In this document: positions 1 through 6,561 of the stretch, in pieces
Position numbering within the stretch: position 1 is the stretch's first letter
How the letters are laid out: each line of letters starts with the position of its first letter
Assembly (NCBI GenBank): GCA_021778815.1
Contig: JAJYBW010000059.1
Coordinates: forward strand, 1 to 12,034
Reading direction: 5' to 3'
Source of the DNA: Acidobacteriota bacterium
GTDB taxonomy: Bacteria; Acidobacteriota; Terriglobia; Terriglobales; Acidobacteriaceae
DNA: 12,034 nucleotides
Program-made: the position numbers and the translations under genes
Notes under the pieces: model-generated
Database searches by the model: none
Told to the model about the DNA's origin: nothing
What the model saw: the letters and a program-made list of their open reading frames with translations, nothing else

Positions 1-70
1 GGAAGGCGGATATGGCGACTCAAAGAAAAAAGCTGTGAAATTTTGCGCGCGAGATGGCCAGGATGAATGC

Positions 71-111
71 GGCCGCTGCCGTTCGATGAGAACCTGCAGC
101 CGACAGCGGCC
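71..111. repeat. 8-bp inverted repeat in the gap at the left edge
   Basis: GGCCGCTG at 71-78 and CAGCGGCC at 104-111 are perfect reverse complements separated by 25 bases. The hairpin lies downstream of the minus-strand lipoprotein gene that stops at 160. It has no T-tract on either side and its loop is long, so it is at best a weak terminator or a chance GC-rich palindrome. Nothing else can be supported in bases 1-159; the short reading frames there cannot be told apart. Confidence 0.25.
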
Positions 112-159
112 ATTTATGCGGAGCGCGACGCCATCGATACACAAGTTAGCTAAAATCGC

Positions 160-774
160 CTACTGCTGGGCGGGCGGGCCGTTGTCGGAGACCTGCCATT
201 GATTGCCATTCATGATCAGAGTCGTCTGCGCGGGCTGACTCCCGGCGAGCGCGGCGTTCAACTTGGGAAAGGCTGTCTGCATCTCCTGCGACTTTGCCCA
301 ATCTGCAATACCCGACAATTGAAAGTGATAGTTGACCTGCGCGGTCTTGGAGCCGGCAGAGTTCACCGAGGAAGTGAAGTTGTCGATGGAAGTGACCTCA
401 CGATGGCCATAGCAAAAATTTCCGTAGCCGGGTTGTGTCGGGTCCTGGGTCCACGTGGAGCGGCCCTTGGCGGACACATCGTAGTTATTCACCTGTTTTG
501 AGCCGATGAGGAATTGCTTTTTCTCCGCCGTGGTGCGCGTCAGCAGGCCGGCGTCGGTGAGCGCGTCGTAGCCCTGGGTTTTGGCGTCGTCTGAGGTGGC
601 GGCCTGGACGGGAAATTTCTTTGCGTCAGACCAAATGCACGCGGGATGCGCCTGGTAAAAGTTGTCGATCGCAGTTTTGAAGTTGTCTTTCGATGTATCT
701 GTCTTATTGCAGCCTGCGGCGAGCAGAATGGCGCCACAAACAATGGCGGTGAAGAGTTTCTTTTGTTCGATCAT
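160..774 (-). CDS. Putative secreted lipoprotein, 204 aa
   Basis: The protein starts with a short charged stretch (MIEQKK), a hydrophobic helix and a clear lipobox, LLAAGC, with the lipidated cysteine at residue 22. It is therefore exported and anchored in the cell envelope. I chose the ATG at 774 over the one at 792 because GGAAAGGG (783-790) sits 8 bases before it and the lipoprotein signal then begins at the right place. The mature part has only two further cysteines, C46 and C121, which may form a disulfide. Motifs include HPACIW near 43-48, YDVSAKGR at 98-105 and FCYG at 120-123. The arrangement (small aromatic-rich domain, a DLTxxGR-like segment, FCYG, then a late Q-T-x-x-x-x-x-x-x-W strand) resembles a family of proteobacterial uncharacterised lipoproteins that I know only from memory. 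No function is assigned. It lies 149 bases downstream of the peptidase gene, with a candidate terminator between them, so it may have its own promoter. Confidence 0.85.
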   Translation of the reverse strand: MIEQKKLFTAIVCGAILLAAGCNKTDTSKDNFKTAIDNFYQAHPACIWSDAKKFPVQAATSDDAKTQGYDALTDAGLLTRTTAEKKQFLIGSKQVNNYDVSAKGRSTWTQDPTQPGYGNFCYGHREVTSIDNFTSSVNSAGSKTAQVNYHFQLSGIADWAKSQEMQTAFPKLNAALAGSQPAQTTLIMNGNQWQVSDNGPPAQQ

Positions 775-873
775 GAGAATTGCCCTTTCCATACCGCTTG
801 GATGCAGAATGATCGTCGGACATTCTCAGGCGTGACGCGAATTGCAAAGATTGAATCCACATCAACAATAGGA

Positions 874-900
874 AGGCCGCCGAAATGTACTCAGCGGCCT
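874..900 (-). terminator. Candidate terminator hairpin after the M28 peptidase gene
   Basis: On the minus strand AGGCCGC (900-894) and GCGGCCT (880-874) form a perfect 7-bp GC-rich stem with a 13-base loop, starting about 24 bases after the peptidase stop codon. It is followed by TCCTATTGTTG, which is T-rich but not a classical U-tract. Its position between two codirectional genes supports a terminator; the weak tail lowers confidence. Confidence 0.4.
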
Positions 901-923
901 CTTGATCACTATTGATTTTGTGA

Positions 924-2759
924 CTATTTCTTTTCCGGAGTCGTTGTTGGCGTCGATGTCGGCGCCGGGGTTGGCGGTTCGACCGCGTCAGGAAAAACTC
1001 CAGGCAGCGGCTTGGGCGTGCTGAAGTCGAACATCGGCTTCGGGGTGGGCAGCGGTTTACGCGGCAGCATCTGGTCGCGCATGGCGGTGTTGTAGACAAA
1101 GATCGCTTCCACCACAGCCGCCTGCTTCAGGTCGCTGGGTGATAGCTCCTCATATACGTCCATGTTGGAGTGATGGGTGCGCGTTTCGTAGTCCAGCGGG
1201 TCCTGGATGAATTGAAATCCAGGAATTCCCACGGCATCGAAGGAGAGATGGTCGGTACCGCCGGTGTTGCGCATGGTGAGCGGGGTCACGCCCAGGCTTT
1301 TCAGGGGAGCGATCCAGGCGGCAAAGATGGGAGCGACTGCCGCGTTCTCCTGCAGGTATACGCCGCGAATCTTTCCCGATCCGTTGTCCACGTTGAAGTA
1401 TCCGGAGACCAGCTTTTGCTCCGGCAAAACGGTCAGCGGACCGGCCGGCTTGCGCAGAAACTCTGGCAGCTTCATCTGGTCCGGTGCAGTTGAAATTGGA
1501 TAGCTGCCGAAATGATTCTTTACGTAACCACGGGAACCGAAGATGCCCTGTTCCTCACCGCTCCAAAGTGCGACGCGGATGGTGCGCCGGGGCTGGACAT
1601 GCAGCGCGTTCAAGATTCGCATCACTTCCATGGCGACAACTGTGCCAGCTCCGTTGTCGGTTGCTCCGGTGCCAGCAATCCAGCTATCCAGGTGTCCGCC
1701 GACCATGACGATCTGATCTTTCAACTGCGGATCGGTGCCCGGAATTTCTGCGATGGTGTTGTAGCCTTGCTCGTTATCGCCGGTGAATTTTGTTTCGACA
1801 TCCATCTGGACGGTCACGGGAACGTTGGCGTCGAGCAAGCGGAACATGCGTCCGTAATTCTCGATCGCCATCACAACGACCGGGATCTTCATGCGATTCT
1901 GAGTCTTGTAGGGTTCAGGGCCGAGCCAGGTGCCGTTGTCGTCAAAAAACGTACCGCCAGAGCCACCGCCGTCCGAACCGTCACGGCTGGGAAGGATGAT
2001 CGCAGTCACGTGCTCGTCGGCCAGGAACTGCATCAGCTTGCCCATCAGCTCGCGCCGCTTGAGATAGGCCATCAGTCGCTTTTTCAAGTTGGGAGGCATA
2101 CCGCCTCCAGCGCGGGGATAGCTGGTCATCGCCTCCAGTTCCGCGTCGGTGTAACGAGTCCACAGCGGCTTGTCGACCGGCGGCACTGCCCGCATATCGC
2201 CAAGAAGTACGATCTTGCCCGCCAGCTTGCCCTTATATTGGTCGAGGTCTTTTTCTTCCTTAACATTGACGTGCACAACGCTGCCCGTTATGGGTCCATT
2301 GGTAGATGGAGACCAGGGGGTGGCCTGCGCGATAAAGACCGCGCTGTCGGGCGACGTCATGCGCACCCAGGTATTCAGTTGCTGCCAGCCCATGCCAAAA
2401 TCTCCCCACGACTCCAGATGGGCATTGGCGCAACCCATCGCGGTGAGCTGGTTCTTGGTCCACTCATTGGCCTTGGCGAGGTTTGGGGAGCCGGTGAGTC
2501 GCGGCCCAATATCGTCATCGAGCGCGCTGGCATAGTCCATCACGTGCGAGTGGTTGAGACCCTCATCCATAATGCGCTGATACATGCCGAGGTCGATCGT
2601 CTCCTGCGCCGGCTGGACTTCGGCGGCGGCTGGAGCGGGCTCAGTGACTGCCGTGCTTTTTGCTTTGGTGTGATGTTTCTGCGCGAATGCTCCCAGCGTC
2701 ATGGATGACGCAAACGCCAGCACCGCAACGGCCGCTCGAAAAGGATGGTTCCGCTTCAA
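924..2759 (-). CDS. Secreted M28-family zinc aminopeptidase/carboxypeptidase, 611 aa, TTG start
   Basis: This is a co-catalytic dizinc exopeptidase of family M28, closest in layout to carboxypeptidase Q-like (M28B) enzymes. It would remove terminal residues from peptides outside the cytoplasm. Residues 1-27 are a Sec signal peptide (KRN, hydrophobic core, GAFAQ). A protease-associated-like insert runs from about 150 to 320 (GKIVLLGD at 181-188). The catalytic domain carries HLD (H356, D358), D368 in ATDNGAG, the E402-E403 pair in SGEEQG, D458 in NVDNG and H529-H530 in THHSNMD. By family precedent the zinc ligands are H356, D368, E403, D458 and one of the late histidines, with E402 as general base, so the site looks complete. 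The C-terminus (about 565-611) is a Pro/Thr-rich tail. The frame stays open upstream to 3101, but the only good ribosome site is GGAGG at 2769-2773, 9 bases before TTG at 2759, and the signal peptide begins exactly there. The upstream extension would also overlap the Kdo hydroxylase gene. Confidence 0.93.
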   Translation of the reverse strand: MKRNHPFRAAVAVLAFASSMTLGAFAQKHHTKAKSTAVTEPAPAAAEVQPAQETIDLGMYQRIMDEGLNHSHVMDYASALDDDIGPRLTGSPNLAKANEWTKNQLTAMGCANAHLESWGDFGMGWQQLNTWVRMTSPDSAVFIAQATPWSPSTNGPITGSVVHVNVKEEKDLDQYKGKLAGKIVLLGDMRAVPPVDKPLWTRYTDAELEAMTSYPRAGGGMPPNLKKRLMAYLKRRELMGKLMQFLADEHVTAIILPSRDGSDGGGSGGTFFDDNGTWLGPEPYKTQNRMKIPVVVMAIENYGRMFRLLDANVPVTVQMDVETKFTGDNEQGYNTIAEIPGTDPQLKDQIVMVGGHLDSWIAGTGATDNGAGTVVAMEVMRILNALHVQPRRTIRVALWSGEEQGIFGSRGYVKNHFGSYPISTAPDQMKLPEFLRKPAGPLTVLPEQKLVSGYFNVDNGSGKIRGVYLQENAAVAPIFAAWIAPLKSLGVTPLTMRNTGGTDHLSFDAVGIPGFQFIQDPLDYETRTHHSNMDVYEELSPSDLKQAAVVEAIFVYNTAMRDQMLPRKPLPTPKPMFDFSTPKPLPGVFPDAVEPPTPAPTSTPTTTPEKK

Positions 2760-2923
2760 TGGACTTTTCCTCCGGAAGAAATAACGAACGCAAGCATAGC
2801 AGACAGGAGAAACTTTCCCGCCGGTATTTTTCGGCGCCTGCTGCGGCGGATCACACCCTGGTGGCGTTGCGGGTCGCATGTATTGGGGAGGGGTGAGAAA
2901 TCTGCGTGCTGGAGAGGAAATCT

Positions 2924-3847
2924 CTAGACCAGAGGCAGGCCCGTCATGGCCTGGAGGACGTTCAGTGGTGCGTGTTCCGGCGCAACCATGGCTTCTGGCG
3001 AGACCAGGTAGGTTTGCTCCAGAGCATACTGACCGGCGAGGACGGCATGCGGAACCATGTCCGTGTAGACCATCCAGCTGGAGCCCGGCGGAAAGGACCA
3101 TGGCTCGCGTTTTCCTTGCGCCTGATAGGTCGCATTTTCTTTCAGGAAATTATGAAAGCGCATCATGAAGTCGTCATACGGAGAGCGTTTCAATGCCGGC
3201 AACACTCGGCCAAGCCCGAGATTGCAGGCTGCCGCCGCAGTGACGCGGGTCAAGGTGCTTTGCTCGCGAGGTAGAGCAATCTGCTGCGGTGCAAATTGCG
3301 GCGCAAGAGCGCCGAAGGGCTCGCCGGTGATCCAGTCGCGCGTTTTTGTCGGGTGAAGGTTGTTGAAGAATCGCAAGATGCGCGCGCCATGCGTGGGACG
3401 GGTGGGGAAGGCGTCGGTATGCATCAGGTCGTTGCGGCGACGCAGTGGGAGGTCGCGACCTTGCTCTTCCTGTGGGCGGAAACTGCCGTAGTCCAACTGC
3501 CAGTGAGATTGATACGGCGACAGGAATGACTCCAGGAATTCAGTTACGCGCCGGGAATACTCACGAAGGATGCGATGCAGGCGTTCGCCGGCGGCAGCGT
3601 CGGCGCCCTTCATATCCGCGCCGGAAATTTCATCGCGTTGCGGCTTGTAGGCGAGATTTTTGTGCAGGCCGCTGCTGGTTTGTTCCAGGGTCAGCAAAAA
3701 GCGCAGATCTTCTTCGGCCAACGCAATCGGTGTCCGCGGAAAGAAGAGGATGTTGCCTTCTTCGAGTTGGCGGCACCAAGCGCGCGCTTGTTCCGAAGAA
3801 GGCTGCTGCGGCAAGGATGTTTCCGGCGGAATGGTGATCATGCCCAT
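2924..3847 (-). CDS. kdoO: Kdo hydroxylase, Fe(II)/2-oxoglutarate dioxygenase, 307 aa
   Basis: The product matches the Kdo 3-hydroxylase family (KdoO of Burkholderia and Yersinia; Pfam Kdo hydroxylase). These cytoplasmic-face enzymes use Fe(II), O2 and 2-oxoglutarate to hydroxylate a Kdo sugar of Kdo2-lipid A to Ko, which makes the LPS core linkage more acid-stable. The dioxygenase facial triad is visible: H143 and D145 in MHTDAFPTRP, and H267 in PHAVLAGQYALEQT. Other family blocks are RILRFFNNLHP (156-166), GEPF (175-178), SFPPGSSW (251-258) and the extreme C-terminal APLNVLQ segment. The length fits the family. The start at 3847 gives the full N-terminus, but no strong ribosome site is seen; an in-frame ATG lies at 3841. 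The gene follows the two-helix membrane protein gene by 27 bases and is probably co-transcribed with it. No LPS genes (waaA, lpx) are in the window, so the substrate is inferred from the family. Confidence 0.88.
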   Translation of the reverse strand: MGMITIPPETSLPQQPSSEQARAWCRQLEEGNILFFPRTPIALAEEDLRFLLTLEQTSSGLHKNLAYKPQRDEISGADMKGADAAAGERLHRILREYSRRVTEFLESFLSPYQSHWQLDYGSFRPQEEQGRDLPLRRRNDLMHTDAFPTRPTHGARILRFFNNLHPTKTRDWITGEPFGALAPQFAPQQIALPREQSTLTRVTAAAACNLGLGRVLPALKRSPYDDFMMRFHNFLKENATYQAQGKREPWSFPPGSSWMVYTDMVPHAVLAGQYALEQTYLVSPEAMVAPEHAPLNVLQAMTGLPLV

Positions 3848-3874
3848 AGTTGAAGCTCGATCAGGAATGCGCGG

Positions 3875-4192
3875 CTACTCTGCGCCCGACATTTTTCGCC
3901 GAATCCATACCGTCAGCAGATAGGTCAAACTGATGGCCATGGCGAGCAGGCCGACCGGGGCGGCGATGTAGCGATAGCTGATGTCAAGGTTCAGCATGGA
4001 GGTGTGAGTGGCGGCGTCGTAGATCATCATGCCGACAATGGCGAGAAAAAACGTCGCAAAAAAGACGATAAAGCCGCAGGCTCCGCCCATTAAAAGACTG
4101 CTGAGCAATCCAAGTTTTCCAATGGGGATTTGAAAAATCGTGACGTCTTTTTTGGGAGGGTTGGCTGCGACATGTTGCACATTTGTCATCAT
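3875..4192 (-). CDS. Small two-helix inner-membrane protein, 105 aa
   Basis: I do not recognise a family. The protein has a polar N-terminus (residues 1-27), a first hydrophobic stretch at about 28-57 (with GLLSSLLMGG and FFATFFLAIVG) and a second at about 74-96, ending in the basic stop-transfer sequence WIRRK. That predicts two transmembrane helices joined by a short loop. AAGGA at 4198-4202 lies 5 bases before the ATG at 4192 and 8 bases before the adjacent ATG at 4189, so translation may begin at either. The gene sits 27 bases upstream of the Kdo hydroxylase gene on the same strand, with no terminator between them, which suggests an operon. A role in anchoring or assisting that envelope enzyme is a guess from position only. 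The upstream gap of 162 bases is shared with a divergent gene. Confidence 0.78.
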   Translation of the reverse strand: MMTNVQHVAANPPKKDVTIFQIPIGKLGLLSSLLMGGACGFIVFFATFFLAIVGMMIYDAATHTSMLNLDISYRYIAAPVGLLAMAISLTYLLTVWIRRKMSGAE

Positions 4193-4340
4193 GGATTTCC
4201 TTGGCGACCGCTACAGCCGCTGCGCTTCAGTAAAGCCGTACCACGTGGACGACTTCGGGGATTGCCTTTTCCGCTGGCCAATTGATCGACCAGGCGCTGA
4301 AGAGTTGGTTTGCAGAGTACCCGTAACCGTCGAACTGCTC

Positions 4341-4357
4341 TAGAATACAGCTTCATG
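4341..4357 (+). promoter_or_regulatory. Candidate leaderless promoter: TAGAAT box 8 bases before the ATG
   Basis: TAGAAT at 4341-4346 matches the -10 consensus TATAAT at five of six positions and ends 8 bases before ATG 4355. Transcription would start about 7 bases after a -10 box, that is at or within a base or two of the A of the ATG. No Shine-Dalgarno sequence lies in between. There is no good -35 hexamer at 16-18 bases. The interpretation as a leaderless start is inference. Confidence 0.45.
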
Positions 4358-5227
4358 CCGGAAATCGCCCAGATCGAAGTGAAAGCTGCCGCAGACGTGG
4401 CGCGGTCGGTGCGCGTGGACCAAGCCTCCAATGGCATCCATTATGGAAGCTTCGGCGACACGCAGCTTGCCGCAGCGGATTTGCAGCGGATGGTGGAGGC
4501 GGTGCCGGCTGCGATAGCCGCGGCACTGCAACACAAGCGCTATTATTTTGTTCCGTTGACCTTGAGCGAGTCGCACGACGCAGAGCTGAACGAGCCGGCA
4601 TTCTTTGAGATTGATTCGAGCAAGCTGATGATCGCGGCGGATTTCTCGACCGAGCTGAGCGATATGGCCGTCTGCCATCGTAATGCCAAGGTGGATGGCG
4701 CGGATTGCATTTTTATTTCGACGCGGCTGATGCAGGACCGCTTCGCGCTTTCCTTCGAGTTCTATATCAATGCCGGCCATCATTTCGTCGATGCCGTCGG
4801 CGTCCCGGAAAGCTTTATGCAGCTGGTGTGGTCGCAGGCGGAGGCGAATGTCCGCGGCGAAACCAGCCAGGATGCGTGGGAGCAGCGGTCGAAGGCGCTT
4901 GGCGCCAATGCGATGCAGAGTGTTGCCCCGGAAATCAAGCGGCGGCGGCCAAAGTTTGGGACGGCCAAGGCAGTGCCGGAGCCAGCGACCGAGAATCGTG
5001 CGGTCGATGAAAAAGCGCGGATGCAGTATCTTGAAGCCGCATTTTCTGATGCGGTGGCGATTTATCTGCTGTCGTTGACGGTGGATTTTGACTACAGCGA
5101 ACTGCGCGAACGCGAATATCCGCTGCTGGTGGCGCCTGCCCTGGCAGAACGGCTGAAGCACGTTGCCAAGTTGTTCCCTCCATCGGGAGCCCAGGAGTTC
5201 ACCATTCATTACCGCCGCAATCGCTAG
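4355..5227 (+). CDS. Uncharacterised protein, 290 aa
   Basis: I do not recognise this family. The protein looks soluble and cytoplasmic: it has no signal peptide and no transmembrane segment. The N-terminal two thirds alternate charged and hydrophobic stretches and include KRYYFVPLTLSESHDAELN and a segment rich in aromatics (FALSFEFYINAGHHF). A proline/charged linker (KRRRPKFG to about residue 220) separates these from a helical C-terminal region. That region contains DFDYSELREREYP and ends in a basic RRNR. The start is the ATG at 4355, because the 15 residues added by an earlier in-frame ATG (4310) have no ribosome site and would run through the likely -10 box. The antisense strand also has a long open frame, but the codon pattern and the upstream box favour this strand. 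It is followed 60 bases later by ruvA, which has its own box, so the two need not be co-transcribed. Confidence 0.8.
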   Translation: MPEIAQIEVKAAADVARSVRVDQASNGIHYGSFGDTQLAAADLQRMVEAVPAAIAAALQHKRYYFVPLTLSESHDAELNEPAFFEIDSSKLMIAADFSTELSDMAVCHRNAKVDGADCIFISTRLMQDRFALSFEFYINAGHHFVDAVGVPESFMQLVWSQAEANVRGETSQDAWEQRSKALGANAMQSVAPEIKRRRPKFGTAKAVPEPATENRAVDEKARMQYLEAAFSDAVAIYLLSLTVDFDYSELREREYPLLVAPALAERLKHVAKLFPPSGAQEFTIHYRRNR

Positions 5228-5275
5228 AATTTCACTTGTTCGCGAGCACAGCTAACATCGAGTCGTCCCACACGA

Positions 5276-5290
5276 TAGAATCGGCGCATG
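5276..5290 (+). promoter_or_regulatory. Candidate leaderless promoter of ruvA: TAGAAT box 6 bases before the ATG
   Basis: TAGAAT at 5276-5281 is identical to the box before the gene at 4355 and ends 6 bases before the ruvA ATG at 5288. There is no Shine-Dalgarno sequence in the spacer (CGGCGC). The expected transcription start coincides with the start codon. No clear -35 hexamer is visible. A second TAGAAT at 5225-5230 overlaps the stop codon of the previous gene and is probably coincidental. Confidence 0.45.
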
Positions 5291-5875
5291 ATTGCACATC
5301 TGCGCGGACGGCTTCTATCCAAGACTCCGCAAACTGCGGTGGTGGAAGCCGGCGGCGTCGGCTATGAAGTGACCATCAGCATTCCAACCTTCACGTCGTT
5401 GCCCGGAGAAGGGAACGAAGTCGCTTTGCTGGTGTACACCCACGTTCGCGAGGACGCGCTGGCACTGTTTGGATTCACGACCGCGACCGAGAAGCGGCTC
5501 TTTGAAAAGCTGCTATCGATTAGCGGAATTGGACCGAAGCTGGCCATTACGGTGTTGAGCGGGCTGCCGCCGGAACGCCTGATCGCCGCGATTCACGGCC
5601 AGGACCATGCCACGCTGACGCGGATTCCGGGAGTGGGCAAAAAAACGGCGGAAAGAATTGTCCTGGAGTTGAAAGACAAGCTGCAGGAGCTTGCTCCTGC
5701 AGGCGGCACGAGCGTTACAACGCCGGTGTCGGAGGATGTTCTCTCCGCGCTGGTGAATCTGGGGTATCCGCGCGCTGCGGCGCAAAAAGGCGTGGAAGCC
5801 GCGATGGCTCGCGAGCCGGGCGCGGGCAAGGATTTCGAAACTCTTTTCCGCGCCGCCATGGCTGCGATGAAATGA
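5288..5875 (+). CDS. ruvA: Holliday junction branch migration protein RuvA, 195 aa
   Basis: RuvA binds four-way DNA junctions as a tetramer and loads the RuvB helicase for branch migration in recombinational repair. The length (195 residues) is typical. Domain I is an N-terminal OB fold starting MIAHLRG and including GGVGYEV (22-28). Domain II has two helix-hairpin-helix motifs, ISGIGPKLA (78-86) and IPGVGKKTAERI (113-124), which contact junction DNA. A flexible linker (about 136-147) leads to domain III (148-195), the three-helix RuvB-binding module, beginning VSEDVLSALVNLGY. All domains are intact. The start ATG needs no ribosome site if the message is leaderless, as the TAGAAT box suggests. 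Neither ruvB nor ruvC lies in the window, so this ruvA appears to stand alone. It is convergent with the DksA-like gene 43 bases away. Confidence 0.97.
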   Translation: MIAHLRGRLLSKTPQTAVVEAGGVGYEVTISIPTFTSLPGEGNEVALLVYTHVREDALALFGFTTATEKRLFEKLLSISGIGPKLAITVLSGLPPERLIAAIHGQDHATLTRIPGVGKKTAERIVLELKDKLQELAPAGGTSVTTPVSEDVLSALVNLGYPRAAAQKGVEAAMAREPGAGKDFETLFRAAMAAMK

Positions 5876-5877
5876 AG

Positions 5878-5893
5878 CCGGAAAGTGGTCCGG
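5878..5893. terminator. Weak candidate bidirectional hairpin between ruvA and the DksA-like gene
   Basis: CCGGA (5878-5882) and TCCGG (5889-5893) form a 5-bp stem with a 6-base loop, starting 2 bases after the ruvA stop. On the plus strand it is followed by AGAAATATGTTTTGG and on the minus strand by CTTCATTTCAT, both partly T-rich. Its place between two convergent genes is right for a shared terminator, but the stem is short. Confidence 0.35.
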
Positions 5894-5918
5894 AGAAATA
5901 TGTTTTGGCGGCGGCTGG

Positions 5919-6314
5919 TTACGCGACGGAAGCTGTTGGCTCCGCTTCGCCTCTCTCGATCCGTTCCTGGCAGTTGATGCAATAGGGCGTCCAGGGAAGA
6001 GCCTCGATGCGTTTGGCGCCGATGGCTTGGTAGCAACGAACGCAATCTCCGAACGACCCGTCCGCGATGCGTGCCAAGGCCTGGCGCACCAGACGCAGTT
6101 GCGAGCTGCGTACGGTGCCCTGTGAGAACAGCAACTCTTTCTGATAGCCCGCAACCGCCTGGTCGGCGACGTCCCGGTTGTCGTCATTGTTGCTGGAAAG
6201 CGCCTGCACCACGGTGTTCGCAACGGCCTGCTCTAGTTCCTGCTGCCGCTGGCGTAGCCGCTGCTCAAAATATTGCCGCTTATCCTGTGGATTCGCGCTG
6301 GGGGTATGTGCCAT
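5919..6314 (-). CDS. DksA/TraR-family zinc-finger transcription regulator, 131 aa
   Basis: DksA-family proteins enter the secondary channel of RNA polymerase and, with ppGpp, alter initiation at stress-sensitive promoters. This protein has a helical N-terminal half forming the expected coiled coil (about 12-80) and a four-cysteine zinc finger, C91-x2-C94 and C112-x2-C115. At the expected coiled-coil tip it carries D48-V-A-D51-Q-A53, which fits the DxxDxA motif needed for activity in E. coli DksA. The C-terminal helix ends after ERIERGEAEP. It is slightly shorter than E. coli DksA (151 residues), so the call is family-level only. I chose the ATG at 6314, with GGAG (6325-6328) 10 bases upstream. 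The frame extends to 6521, but the extra residues are proline- and basic-rich and have no supporting ribosome site. The gene faces ruvA and is divergent from the gene at 6559. Confidence 0.9.
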   Translation of the reverse strand: MAHTPSANPQDKRQYFEQRLRQRQQELEQAVANTVVQALSSNNDDNRDVADQAVAGYQKELLFSQGTVRSSQLRLVRQALARIADGSFGDCVRCYQAIGAKRIEALPWTPYCINCQERIERGEAEPTASVA

Positions 6315-6522
6315 TTTCTGTTGACTCCGTCTCTTACTGCTAAGCGTACTAACCATTGTTTGACGCGCATTCAGGGGGAATGGTTGAGAATATTTTTTTA
6401 TTTGTGGAAATTCGCCCGAGGACCGTTTTGGCATCACCAGACGGCGTTTGCCTATGCCTGGATGGCCGCCTGGGGGCGCCGGCGATTTCTCCCGTTCGAA
6501 CTTAGATGCAGAAAAAGCCAAC

Positions 6523-6561
6523 TTGATCCGGAACCTTTCGCCAGATAGGCTGTTAATTATG
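6523..6561 (+). promoter_or_regulatory. Candidate promoter with start point at the ATG of the 128-aa gene
   Basis: TTGATC (6523-6528) and TAGGCT (6546-6551) are separated by 17 bases, the optimal spacer. The -35 box matches four of six consensus bases and the -10 box matches three. The -10 box ends 7 bases before ATG 6559, the same geometry as at 4355 and 5288, so a leaderless transcript is again possible. The match is weaker than at those two sites. Confidence 0.3.

Noticed and set aside
1..113. Open frames at the left edge (plus-strand tail ending at 38; plus-strand frame 2 with several Cys; minus-strand frame from ATG 113)
   Set aside because: They are short and mutually exclusive, with no ribosome site or recognisable residues. 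None can be preferred without sequence to the left.
1512..2708. 398-codon plus-strand open frame
   Set aside because: It lies wholly antisense to the M28 peptidase gene, whose catalytic motifs are unmistakable. Its translation has no recognisable domain and is a GC-driven shadow.
2760..3101. 114-residue N-terminal extension of the M28 peptidase frame
   Set aside because: It would place the signal peptide inside the protein and overlap kdoO. The good ribosome site is at 2769-2773 before TTG 2759.
4340..5209. 289-codon minus-strand open frame
   Set aside because: Antisense to the 290-residue gene, with basic, low-complexity composition. The plus strand has the promoter box and a more protein-like composition.
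5225..5230. Additional TAGAAT
   Set aside because: It overlaps the stop codon of the preceding gene and is too far from the ruvA ATG to share the geometry of the other two boxes.
5513..6223. 236-codon minus-strand frame spanning the ruvA end and the DksA-like gene
   Set aside because: It overlaps ruvA antisense and the zinc-finger gene in another frame. The composition is arginine- and serine-rich with no domain.
6388..6407. A/T-rich tract in the gap between the DksA-like gene and the 128-residue gene
   Set aside because: Considered as a promoter or terminator, but no hairpin precedes it and no correctly spaced -35/-10 pair could be placed on either strand.
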